Assembly (NCBI GenBank): GCA_008921705.1
Contig: VFFE01007604.1
Span: 351,127-415,126 of the forward strand
Source of the DNA: Burhinus oedicnemus
Lineage: Eukaryota > Chordata > Aves > Charadriiformes > Burhinidae
Direction of reading: 5' to 3'
DNA length: 64,000 nucleotides
Each line of letters opens with the position of its first letter. Position 1 is the stretch's first letter. The notes beneath the pieces were generated by a model. It saw only the letters and a program-made list of their open reading frames with translations, was not told the origin of the DNA and ran no database searches. Shown piece by piece: positions 29,424 through 39,430 of this stretch. The translations under genes and the position numbers were made by a program.

Positions 29424-32400
29424 ATGGCGACGGGCGGTGGTGATGCCGCTCCCGCTGGGAGCAGAGCCGGCGGGCGGCGGGGACCGGGGGTACAGGCCGG
29501 GCCGGGGGGGTGCCGGGGTGTGCGTGGGGTGCTGTGGGGCAGTATAGGGTATATGAATGGGGGGTATGGGGCTGGGGTGTGTGCGCATGGCGCAGTATGG
29601 GGTATGTGCATGGGGGATATAGGGCTGGGGTGTGTGCGCATAGGGCAGTATGGGGTATGTGCATGGGAGTGGTATGGGGCAGTATAGGGCTGGGGTATAC
29701 GCATGGGGCAGTATAGGATATGTGCACGGGGGTGGTATAGAGCTGAGATACGTGCATGGGGGGTACAGGGCTGGGGTGTGGGGTGTGGGGCAGTATGGGG
29801 TATGTGCATGGAGGGTATAGGGCTGGGGGGGATCAGTATGGGGCTGGGGCGTATGCCCAGAGGAGCAATATAGGGGTAGAGTGCATGCATTTGGCTGTAA
29901 GGGGGTATATGCGTGGAGGCACAGCGCAGGGTGGGGGCATATGCGGGGGGCTGTATGGGGGGTGTAGTACATACAGAGGGGTATGGGGCCACGGGTGGAA
30001 GTTTGCCACCTGCCTGGTTAATCCTGCAGGCTGGGGTGGCCCCACTCCCTGCGCTCGGGGCTATTCCTGCGTGTGGGGCTGTGCCCAGCTCATTCCCGCT
30101 GAGATGCCAAGGCTAATCTGGGTTGTGTGCTCTCTGATCACCGCCCCGGGTCATTCACTGCTCCCTTGAATTCCCCATCCCTCCTGCACCGACCACCCGA
30201 CTGCTCGTTTTCTGGCTGCTCCTCTGTTTTCTTTATTAGTTATTATATTTGTAGAACTTTTCCCTGCCTATTGTCGTTTAGCAGTGCCGGCTCTCCATGA
30301 CCATAAATGCTTTACAAACCAGAGGGGACTTTTCATGACTCTCAGACCTCATTACGTGACATTGCTTTTGTTTTAATGATGTGCTTTTATTATTGCACAG
30401 CGGGGGGGATGTTTATTATTGCATGAAAGGCTCAAAACCCGCAGAGAAATTAAAATAAAGTATTTATTTGGTGAACCTGCTAGTTAAATCTCCTCCATTG
30501 CGTCTTCCTCCGTGTATTATTAGAGGCAGGCTTGCAAAGAAAGCGCCGCTCGCCATGTGCGCTTTTAATTTAGCATCACCATTCCCAAATAATCCCTTTA
30601 TCTGCTAATAAATCTGCTTATTCCTCTTTCTTTCCCTCCTCCAGCCGCAGTCCGGAGCTGGTGAGGAGGAGCCGTCCCTTCCCAGCTCTTCCCGGCCGAC
30701 ATGGTGGCACATTTCCCCCCCCGATCTTGAGTTCCCAGGAATGACCGAGGCCAGATGCTCTGCGAGATGACTCCGGTTTACTTTGTCCCCGTAGAAAGAT
30801 GCTACTAAATTTGCCTTTTTTTTTTTTTTTTTTTTTAGCTGATTCGGGCTGAAAACAAGAGGCCGAACAAGGCGACGGATGCGGTGGAGAAAAGGGGACC
30901 ATACATCATGAACAAACCTCCCTCCCTTCACGCCAAGCTCCGTAAGTGATGCTCAGTGTCATTCCAAGGGACTCTGCTGGGATTCGGGGAGACACCCGCA
31001 CCTCTTTTGGGACTGACCGAAAGCCTTTTTAGTCCCTTGGTGGGATAAAACCATTAAAAAAACCCCAGGAAACCCTATAGGCACTGCCTATGGAAAGCAC
31101 TGCAATGCCCTGGTGCTCTCCCTAGGACCCACCTGCAATACCCACCCCCCCATTCCTCCCCCCCAAAAAAAGACCCTTGGGGAGCACTTGAAGGTATTTT
31201 GAGCTCTGTCCCTGTGCTTGGCTTTCAGAGCGGCAGCGGGAGCTGGCAAGGGCAGCGCTGCGAAGGCAGGGGCTGCTGGGGGGACCCACACCCCACCAGC
31301 CGAAGTCAGCAGCTAAAAGGTCTGATCCTGTTTTACTTTGCCCGTCATGTGTTTTTCATGTTCCTTGAGGAGGGGACTGGGAAACCCGGAGAACTGCGAA
31401 ATGAGTCTGGGACCTTAGTCTGCTGGCTGTGTTGCGGCCAGCAAGCAGCCGGTATAATAAAACTTTTTACGCTGGAGGGGAGGGATGACATCCAGAGGGA
31501 CCTGGACAGGCTTGAGAGGTGGGCCCATGCCAACCTCATGAAGTTCAACCAGGCCAAATGCAAGGTCCTGCACGTGGGTCCGGGCAATCCCGTGCCCAAA
31601 TCCAGGCTGGGCAGGGAATGGACGGAGAGCAGCCCCGAGGAGAAGGACTGGGGGTGTTGGTGAATGAGAAGCTCAACATGAGCCGACAGTGTGCGCTGGC
31701 AGCCCAGAAAGCCACCAGCATCCTGGGCTGCATCCCCAGCAGCATGGCCGGCAGGGCCAGGGAGGGGATTCTGCCCCACTGCTCCGCTCTGGTGAGACCC
31801 CACCTGGAATTCTGGGTCCAGCTCTGGAGCCCCCAACACAAGAAGGACATGGACCTCTTTGAGTGAGTCCAGAGGAGGCCACAAAGATAATCTGAGGGCT
31901 GGAGCACCTCTGCTGTGAGGACAGGCTGAGAGAGTTGGGGTTGTTCAGCCTGGAGAAGAGAAGGCTCTGGGGAGACCTTAGAGCCCCTTCCAGTATCTGA
32001 AAGGGGCCTACAAGAAAGCTGGGAGGGACTTTTTACAAGGGGATGCAGTGATAGGACGAGGGGTGATGGCTTCAAACTGGAAGAGGGGAGATTTAGATTA
32101 GATCTCAGGAAGAAATTCTTTACTGTGAGGGTGGTGAGACACTGGCCCAGGTTTCCCAGGGAAGCTGTGGCTGCCCCATGCCTGGAGGTGTTCAAGGCCA
32201 GGTTGGATGAGGCTTTGAGCAACCAGGTCTAGTGGGAGGTGTCCCTTGCCCATGGCAGGGGGGTTGGAACTAGATGATCTTTAAGGTCCCTCCCAACCTA
32301 AACCATTCTATGATTCTATGAACTTTTCCCACAGAAGTTAGGAGTTGCTCTACAAGGGGCCACACTGTTGCTTCTCTTTGTTTTGGGGATGGTTTGGTGT

Positions 32401-33660
32401 TAAGGATTTAATCAGGTAGCTTGGTGCTTAGATGGGGTTTATTCTTAGGTCGTGGTGGCCCTGGACAATGGTTGGGTGGGAAGGGACATTCAGGATGGGG
32501 CTTCCTGCCCTGGCTCGTCAGTCCATCAGCTCTGGGGCTGCATTTCCACATTGAAACCCCTGTCACAGACTCGCTCCTCTGCTTTCCGGCAGGTCGGTGA
32601 AGTTTAAGAAGGGCTACGTGGCGCTCAGCCAGATGGCAGATGAGAACCTGGTCTCCCTCAATTCAGACAGGTGGGGACTGGGCAAATATCCCAGGATTTT
32701 AGGTGGCGGGTGTGGCAGGCTCAGAGCTGGCTTTTTGCGGGGGGGAGATTGATTTTTCCTTGTCACTTGTAAGGCATCCCCGATTGCACTGGGCACCTCA
32801 GCAGCGAAACGTTCCTGTTGTCCCAAATTTAACAAATCCCTTGGGGTTATGCTGCTGGCTCTCTTTCCCCCCCTGCCCCTCCCAAGATTCCCTTGTCTGC
32901 ATCCCAAGCCAAGACACCGCTCTGACCGTTTCCTTCTTCTCTTAGCGACGGGGAGCCGGGATCCAGATGTTCCTCAGGCTACTCATCCGCTGAGGCAAGT
33001 CCAGGGGTTTGTCCCCGACAGCGCAGCTTGTCTGGGGGTGGGGGAGTCTGTACAGGGGCTGAAAGGCAGCGTCACCCTGTGGGCCTCCATCCTGCAGAGC
33101 TCTGCTTTGCAAACCGCTGCCCCGATAACATTTAAGCCAGGCATAAATCCCCCTTTTGCAAGCTCCCGCTGCCTGTCACTGCTTTGCACCGAAAGCATCG
33201 TCTCCCCCCCCAAGCTGATGAGCTCCATCGTGCAACGGTGTTGCAGCCCACGGGGTGGGGTGCGTGGGTTTGGGGTGCACAGGGTGCACATTGGGGTGCT
33301 GCAGCTCAGGAAAAGCTCTTTGGTCTTTCGCTTTCCTCTTCTCTGCTCTGGTTATGCCAATTCTTCCTGCGCGAAGGCACTGGAGGGAGGACATGATGCC
33401 CCTTCTGCTCGCAGCCCTACCCTTCGCAAGCCCTGGGACCTAACGTTTAACTAAACCGGGACTGATTTGAACCAGCTCTGCCTCCTTTGTTCCCCCCACA
33501 GCAGGTGAACCAGGACCTGAGCCGGCAGCTGCTGCAGGATGGGTACCACCTGGACGAGGTCCCTGACGATGAAGATCTGGATCTCATCCCCCCGAAACCC
33601 CTTGTCTCCTCTTCTTGCCCCTGTTGTTTCGGAGAAAATCTCTCCTGCGTGATCCAGTAA
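29424..33660 (+). CDS. FAM219B: FAM219B-like protein (six exons)
   Basis: Conserved vertebrate protein of unknown biochemical role. Exons: 29424-29489, 30839-30941, 31229-31319, 32593-32670, 32946-32994, 33502-33660; about 181 aa. Exons 2-6 are well supported: AVEKRGPY with PPSLHAKL, the short basic exon reading [17 protein letters not shown], then [34 protein letters not shown], and the acidic C-terminus [16 protein letters not shown] followed by a Cys cluster CPCC. These align block by block with human FAM219B. Exon 1 (MATGGG...) has a plausible ATG, but its GGG|GTACAG donor is less certain. Intron 5 uses a GC donor and exon 6 has a NAGNAG acceptor. The final Cys cluster could be lipidated, but that is speculation. 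Tail-to-tail with MPI. Confidence 0.93.
29530..29990 (+). repeat. About 53-bp minisatellite in FAM219B intron 1
   Basis: Diverged tandem units anchored by CAGTATGGGGTATGTGCATG (for example near 29539, 29592, 29645 and 29791) and GGGCTGGGGTGTGTGCGCAT. Later units are shorter and more diverged. On the opposite strand it gives a spurious Pro/Tyr/His-rich frame. Confidence 0.85.
31478..32322 (+). mobile_element. CR1 LINE fragment, copy 3, in FAM219B intron 3
   Basis: Longest CR1 copy here. The 5' part still translates, across frameshifts, into the C-terminal part of the CR1 reverse transcriptase ORF ([16 protein letters not shown] block), followed by the 3'UTR and the terminal ATTCTATG ATTCTATG repeats. 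In the same orientation as the host gene. Inactive: 5'-truncated and frame-broken. Confidence 0.95.
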
Positions 33661-34766
33661 CCGGGGGCTGTGCAAGAACAGGTCAAAAGCCAGTACTTTC
33701 GTTGTCCCGTGGGATGGATGGCTGTTGGTGTCCCTGTCCCACACCGGGACAGTGACACGAGGACTGAATGATGCTGCAATGCCGCTCGTGGCGAGCAGCA
33801 GCAACCAACCAACCTCAAAGGACTTTTCCTTACGCTCAGCAATATCAGGGAGAGGTGGCACGGTGACGTTTAGGTGGCCTGGATGGGACCTGGGACCTGG
33901 CTGGGGTGGGGAGGGAGGAGAGGCAGAGCCTGGGGGGTGTGTAAAGGGAGGGAATTGGGAGGTGCAGCGGCAAACTCTCTTCGGTCTGCCTGACCTCCTC
34001 TTTTCCCACTTTCATCGGCCACGTCCAGGATTAGGACCTGGCCCCGGAGCCAGGTCACCCTCCCTGGTGAAGAGGTGGTTGATGGTGGGGTCGAACTGCC
34101 GTGGTGTGGGACCAGGCTGGGAAGCTCCAAGACCCCTTTTCTATTTATTTTTGCTTTTGTCACCCCTCCTTCCCTGGCAGGCTGAGTCCAATCCGGTGAG
34201 GCTGGGGTCAGCTGGGAGAGCCGCTTCTTTTACCTCTCTCTTGCTGCTTGCAAGTAATTGCTGCTGGTTTTTTCCTCCTCCCAAAGCCTGGGCTGATCTG
34301 AACCAAAGATTGCAGCTCCGCTGGAGAAGATAAGATGGGGGGGAACCCATCGGAGCAGACTGGGGCAGGCTGCTGAGCTTTCAGCATCGGCATTTGTTCT
34401 ATCCACCAGCAGGTACTGCTCAGGCTGGGACCTCCTTGCGTTCCGCGTCTCGAGGGACCCGTTAAATTCTGAGTTTGGAGCTAATGGCTTGTTCCAGTTC
34501 TCCCCAGAGCTGCTGTGATGCAGGCGAGGGGGAGCACAGCCCCCCCCCCGCCCCATCCCAGGTCCCTCTGGGCACGGATTTGGGGTGGCTGGGGAGTCTA
34601 CCTGCTGTGAACTGTAAAAGCTGCCTTAAATCCCGGTCCTGCTCTACTACACAGGAGACAATCAGCTGCTTATAAAGAAACCTTATTTCAATATTTCATA
34701 TTTATAGAGAACTAAACGGGTTGGTTTTGGGGTTTTTTCATATGTTCCTCGTTGAAGGGAGCGCTC

Positions 34767-34772
34767 AATAAA
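34767..34772 (+). other. FAM219B: FAM219B polyadenylation signal
   Basis: AATAAA about 1.1 kb past the stop at 33660, followed within about 20 nt by sequence leading to a GT-rich stretch (GTGTTGGTGCTGTGG). It implies a 3'UTR of about 33661-34795 with no other gene inside. Confidence 0.65.
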
Positions 34773-35143
34773 CTGGATCTCATTACTTGCAGGGTGTGTT
34801 GGTGCTGTGGCAGGGGGCTGAGCCCCGCTCCCCCCAGCAGCCCCGCTCCGGAGGGCTCCTTCCCTTGACCCTGTCGCATTTTTGGAGCGATCTGGTTTTC
34901 CCTCGTCACATTTTACCCCGGTGGCCTTTTTTTCCCCTGTGGAGCTGCTGTGTGTCACCTGGCCTGATGCTGCCGTGGGGTGACGTGGGGAAGGTCGGTG
35001 GCAGCCGACGCTGGGGGGGAGGGATGCCAGAGCTGCCCCCAGCCTCCTTCTCCAGTCCCTGAGCCCTGCAAACAACCCCAGCTTCTCCCCCATCCTCCTG
35101 CTCCCTGCAACACGCTGCCCTGCGCTGAGGACAAAGTCACCAC

Positions 35144-35149
35144 TTTATT
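35144..35149 (-). other. MPI: MPI polyadenylation signal
   Basis: TTTATT on + is AATAAA on the minus strand, 567 nt past the MPI stop. It leaves only about 330 bp between the convergent FAM219B and MPI 3' ends. Confidence 0.65.
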
Positions 35150-35715
35150 CACAGCACCAGAGGCTCTCCGTCTCTATCCCCGCCCCCGCCAAGCAGCCCC
35201 CTTTTACAGCCGGGGAAAGGGGTGACATGGCTCAGAGGACCGCCTGCCATCGGCCAGGCTCGGGAAGAGCCCACCAGGTGCCCAGGAGCAGCAGAAACCC
35301 TCAGCATCACATTCGCAGTGGCAGGGGGGAACAGCACCTCCCAGAAGCCAGGCAGAGATGCTGGAGACCTGGGGTGCAGACGTCAGGCTTCCCCCTGCTT
35401 TTTGGCCAGAAGGAAGAGGGGGGGGAAGTCCCAAATAAAAGGAGTCACCGTATGGCATTAGCAGCACCCAAAGGAGATGACGATGTGGGGACGCGGCTAA
35501 TGAGCTGCGAGGGGAGATGCTCTTCCTCTGCCCGCTCTGCGCCACATCCCAGGAGTCGATGCGTGGAATTGCTCTTTCAACACATCAGGTGCCGGGCTGG
35601 TTTGGGGGTTTAATAGATGGAGGGGAAACTTCCAAGCGAGATGACTTTGCCCAGGCCAGTTTCTGTCTAATCAGCCGTGGAGTGATGGGGAGGGGGGAAG
35701 CATCCCGGGTGCCGC

Positions 35716-38700
35716 TCAGAGGAGGCAGCAGGCTCGGAAGAGCAGCATCCCATCCGGCGAGGAGAGGTGGAGGGAGATGCTCTCGTTGGCGGAGATGAAG
35801 AGCACGGAGCCGCGACGCAGAGTCATTTCGGAGGCGGCGGCTGTGGAGGTGCCCACAGCTGTCCCTTGGATCACCAGCAAGATGCTGGCAGAGTCCACGG
35901 CCGAGACGAGGTACAGCTTGATGGAGGGAGGGATCTGCAATGGAAAGGGTCACCGCACCCTGAGTCTCCTCCAGCTTTTCTTCTCTTCAGAGAGCTGGAA
36001 GGGGGTGGTCATCCCCATTCCCATCCTGCTGCAGCCTTTGCTGTGCCCAGGCCACCCCGCACCTCCAGCAGCCCAAAACCCCGAGACCTCAGCTTAGCTG
36101 AGGATACCCAAGCTGCCCCTCCAAGACCTCCTCCTGGTCCTCCCTCTGCCCAGAGCTGCTGGAGAAGGTGAGTGAGCTTTAGGCAGGGGGAACAGAGGAG
36201 GGAGAGGAGCCTGCAGTGCTGCCCAGGGGTGACACAAGCGTCCCCAGCAGCCCCAAGCATCCCTCCATCCTCGCTGGAGCACTAACCGCAAGGGCGAGCA
36301 AACCTGTGCCAAGAAAACCCCAGCCAACACTGAGATGTCCTACCAAGAGCACAGCCCAGACAGGGGAAAGCTGGTGTGCGTGTGTGTCCCCTCCCCGTGT
36401 CCCCAAAGCGTCGCCGCTCACCTCTATCCTCATGATGGCGAAGTCTGGCACGGGCGGGTCATAGAGGTAGACGCTGGGGTCGAGCTGGCTCTGCGTGGCC
36501 GGGAAGATCTTGGAGCTGCTGGGCGCCGGCGTGTAGTTGAGCATCTCACACAAAGTGAGGACATCGATGAATTTGGGGGTGAGCCCAGCGCGCACCGTGT
36601 TATCCGAGCACGCCATGCACTCCACGCAGTCTGCAGGGACCAGGCAGCACTGTCAGCCCACCCCAGCCCTCCCGCACATCCCGGGGGGGAAGGGGATGTC
36701 CAACCTTGTGCAGGAGACTGCAGCCACCCTGGGGACAGTCCCTGTGGGGTTCTGGGTGAGGAAAGCCCACCACAATGCTCACCTCCGTGGAGGTAGGCAT
36801 GGGGTTCATTGGCTCCCAGGAACATGGCCTCCCCTGGCTCCAGCCTCACCAGGTTGAGGAAATAAATGGTGAAGCAGCCGATGTCCCCTGGGTACTGGGA
36901 ATGCAGGCGCAGCAGCAGGTCCCCGTTGCTCCCTGACATGTCCTTCCCTTCCGCCGCTGCGTGGGCAGAGACCAGGCATGCCGGTGGGGAGGGAGCTGGG
37001 GGGGGAGCACCCATCCCCTCCCCTAAACACAAGCTCCCGCCCCCCCCCAAACCATCCTGGGCGGCCGCGGTGGGCGGAGAGGACCCACCTTCCTGGGAGA
37101 TCCTCTTCACCAGCATATTGAGCTGGTCGACAAAGAACTTCTTCTCGCTCTTCATCAAGCGGGTGAAGCAGACGCGGAGGGCGGCCGAGACACCCCGGGG
37201 GTCGTCGCTCCCGCTGCGCTCCAGCTGCTCCGCCGCCACCTCCCCGATCAGTGCCCGCAGCTCGGGGACGGCTGCCAGGGCGGCCATCCCAAGTCAACCC
37301 TGGGTGGCCACCACCGCGGGGCAGCCCAGCACCCCATCCCAAGGGGGCACAGCCACCGTCCCCACCCTGAACCCACCGCAGGGAGGGAAGGTGGCATCGA
37401 GGTCCAACCTCGCCACCGCCCTCCCTCGCCATCCTTACTCTGAAGGAAGGAGACGATCTCCTCCACCGGCCGAAAGCCGCACAAGCCCTCAAAGGGGGTG
37501 AGAGCGATGGCCATTTCGGGCTTGTGGTTGGTGTCGGGGTAGTGCTCGGGGAACTGGGCGTGCAGCTTCGCCGCCAGCTCCTGGAGAGGGGGGCAGAGGA
37601 GCCAGGTGAGCTCCCTGGGGTCCGGCTGGGGCTCGCCCCCTGCCCCGGGGCTCTCCCTACCTTGTTGGGGTGCGCCTGGATGGAAAGGGCAGTGTTGACC
37701 GACAGCACCTTGAAGAGGAAGGGCAGGCGACCCTGGAAGGCGTCCTTCACCTTTGCCCCCAGGCAGGCGGGGTTGTCAGCGATCCACTGGCCCAGGGTCT
37801 TTTGGGGGATGCGGTTATCCTGGATGATGGCGTCGCCCCGGGGGTGGGCGCCCATCCAGAGCTGCGGGAGACAGACAGACGGACAGACAGACCCCTGAGC
37901 CAGGGAGCCAACGAGATGACTTGGGCTTTTCTCGAGGCTGCTTGGCCCCAGAGGCGATCAAGACGGCCAAGGCAGCTCCCTCGGGGGCTGAGTCACGCCG
38001 GACTTCTCCTCTCCTCCTCCTGGGCAACCCCGCAGCCCCCAGGGGCTATAGGGGATCGGGGACAGGCAGGGAAGCCATATCCTGGGATGCAGGATGGCAA
38101 GAGCCGCAGCCAGATGGGACGGACGCAGGGATGGGATGGTCGGAGGGACGGGACGGTCGCAGGGATGGGATGGTCGGAGGGATGGGACGGTCGCAGGGAT
38201 GGGATGGACGCAGGGATGAGAAGGACGCAGGGCCAGGCACTCACCTCTGCGTAGGGCCGGTCGGGCTGGATCTGGACCAGGGGGTCGCTGGTGGCCAGCA
38301 GCTTGGCCACCTCGCTCTCCAGCCCCACCTTCCCCCAGGAGTAGCTCTGCACGGCGCAGGAGAGGGGGAACACTGCGGGAGAGGAGCCGGACATTACAGG
38401 GAGAGGGGGGGTCAGAAATAACCCCCCACCCCCCCTAAACCCTTCTGGGCACCCCGGGCGGGGGGGCGGGCAGCCCCGAGCCCTCCGGTGCGGGGCAAGA
38501 GGTGGCCAGGGCAGGACCGAGGGCTTTGGGAGGGTGTATTTTGGGGGTGGCGGGGGCAATTTTAAAACATGATATAGGGGATTTGGGGGTCCCCGGGCTG
38601 CGGGCACGGATCGCAGTGCCTCTGCCCCACCGCCCCCGAGGGAAGGGGGGGTGTGTGTCTCCACCCCCGTAGGGGTGTCCCGCTCACTCAAGGGTCCCCA

Positions 38701-38826
38701 TCCCCGTGGGGGTGCCCACCCCCCTGGGGACAGCCTGAGGGCCCAGGGGTCCCCCGGGGAGGAGCCCTGCCCGCTCCGGGGTGCCCGCCGCCCCCCGGGG
38801 CCCGGCTCACCGCGGATCTCCGCCAT
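35716..38826 (-). CDS. MPI: Mannose-6-phosphate isomerase (eight exons)
   Basis: Cytosolic Zn-dependent enzyme interconverting fructose-6-phosphate and mannose-6-phosphate, feeding GDP-mannose synthesis and N-glycosylation. Exons in transcript order: 38826-38811, 38372-38245, 37861-37661, 37580-37439, 37271-37089, 36956-36783, 36630-36422, 35934-35716. The frame closes exactly at 423 aa, the human length. The type I PMI cupin metal ligands fall at the expected residues: Gln110 and His112 in SIQAHPNK, Glu137 in NHKPEMAI, His276 in NEPHAYL. The catalytic Arg295 in [12 protein letters not shown] is present. The PPVPDF and LFRACCLL C-terminal signatures are present. Start ATG at 38826 (MAEIRVFPL) lies in a CpG island shared with SCAMP2. 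The exon 5 acceptor (GGCAG, weak pyrimidine tract) is the least typical junction. Confidence 0.98.
38119..38237 (-). repeat. 17-bp tandem repeat in MPI intron 2
   Basis: About seven 17-bp units alternating ATGGTCGGAGGGATGGG and ACGGTCGCAGGGATGGG. It ends only a few bases from the donor of the exon at 38372-38245, so the array occupies the 5' part of that intron in transcript sense. Confidence 0.9.
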
Positions 38827-39014
38827 GGCTCGACCGGCACGGCAGGGCAGGGCAGGCCGGGAGCCGTAGTCCCGCGGCGGCGGCACCGCCTCCCCCGTCC
38901 GGGCTGGGCGGGGCAGCACCCTACGCGCACCCTATAGCGGCCATAGGGGAGGGCAGTATGGGACCTGCGCGGGCAGCGGCCCCCGGTACTGCCCGCCCGC
39001 GCGAACCTCTGCGG

Positions 39015-39115
39015 GGTCTATAGGGGGAACCTACAGGGGATGTTCTATAGGGTATATTCTATAGGGGATGTTCTATAGGGGATGCTCTATACGGCCTATA
39101 AGGACACCCCCTGCA
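39015..39115. repeat. Imperfect tandem array of TTCTATAGGGGATG units
   Basis: Several 14-16-bp units of (G)TTCTATAGGGGAT type in a row, with further isolated CTATAGG copies at about 38930-38950 and 39150-39250. Lies between the MPI and SCAMP2 starts. Confidence 0.75.
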
Positions 39116-39311
39116 GAGCCTGCTTCCCCCTCCGCCCCCCCCATAGGTCCCTCTATAGCCGCGCCCCCCCTCGTAGAGCGCGGCCCCGCCTATAGGGTTA
39201 ACACAGGCGCACACACCCCCCTCCCCGCGCGCGCGCGCGCGCTATAGGCGGTGCCGGCCGTTGTGACGTCACGCGGCCCCGCCCCGCGGGAACCGCCCTG
39301 CCCCGCCGGCT

Positions 39312-39370
39312 CCAAAGCGCCTGCGCCGTGGGCGGGGCAGGTCACATGGGTAGTGGCGCAGGCGCTTTGG
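39312..39370. repeat. Perfect 16-bp inverted repeat, 27-nt spacer
   Basis: CCAAAGCGCCTGCGCC at 39312-39327 and its exact reverse complement at 39355-39370. Each arm holds an NRF1-like core. Confidence 0.97.
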
Positions 39371-39430
39371 CTGCCCCGGAAGTGCCTGGAGCGGCGGCGA
39401 GCGCGGAGCGGAGGAGCGGGGGCCGCGCTC

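Larger units (their letters stand above)
38827..39430. promoter_or_regulatory. Divergent CpG-island promoter of MPI (-) and SCAMP2 (+)
   Basis: Only 604 bp separate the two start codons. It contains a perfect palindromic CRE, TGACGTCA, at 39264-39271, a (GC)n run at about 39225-39241, NRF1-like GCGCCTGCGC/GCGCAGGCGC sites inside a 16-bp inverted repeat (39312-39327 and 39355-39370), GC boxes and no TATA box on the SCAMP2 side. TCACATG at 39342-39348 is an E-box-like site. Bidirectional use is inferred from the arrangement. Confidence 0.7.

Noticed and set aside
29076..29972. 298-residue Pro/Tyr/Thr-rich frame on minus strand
   Set aside because: Generated by reading the 53-bp and 11-bp tandem arrays antisense across FAM219B exon 1.
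31545..32222. 225-residue minus-strand frame ('[15 protein letters not shown]...' type, also at 11931-12356 and 8776-8991)
   Set aside because: It recurs wherever a CR1 3' end occurs and is the antisense of CR1, not a gene family.
36430..37855. Long minus-strand frames across MPI exons and introns
   Set aside because: They are MPI exons read through short introns; splicing at GT-AG sites gives a 423-aa protein with all metal ligands, whereas read-through frames lose them.
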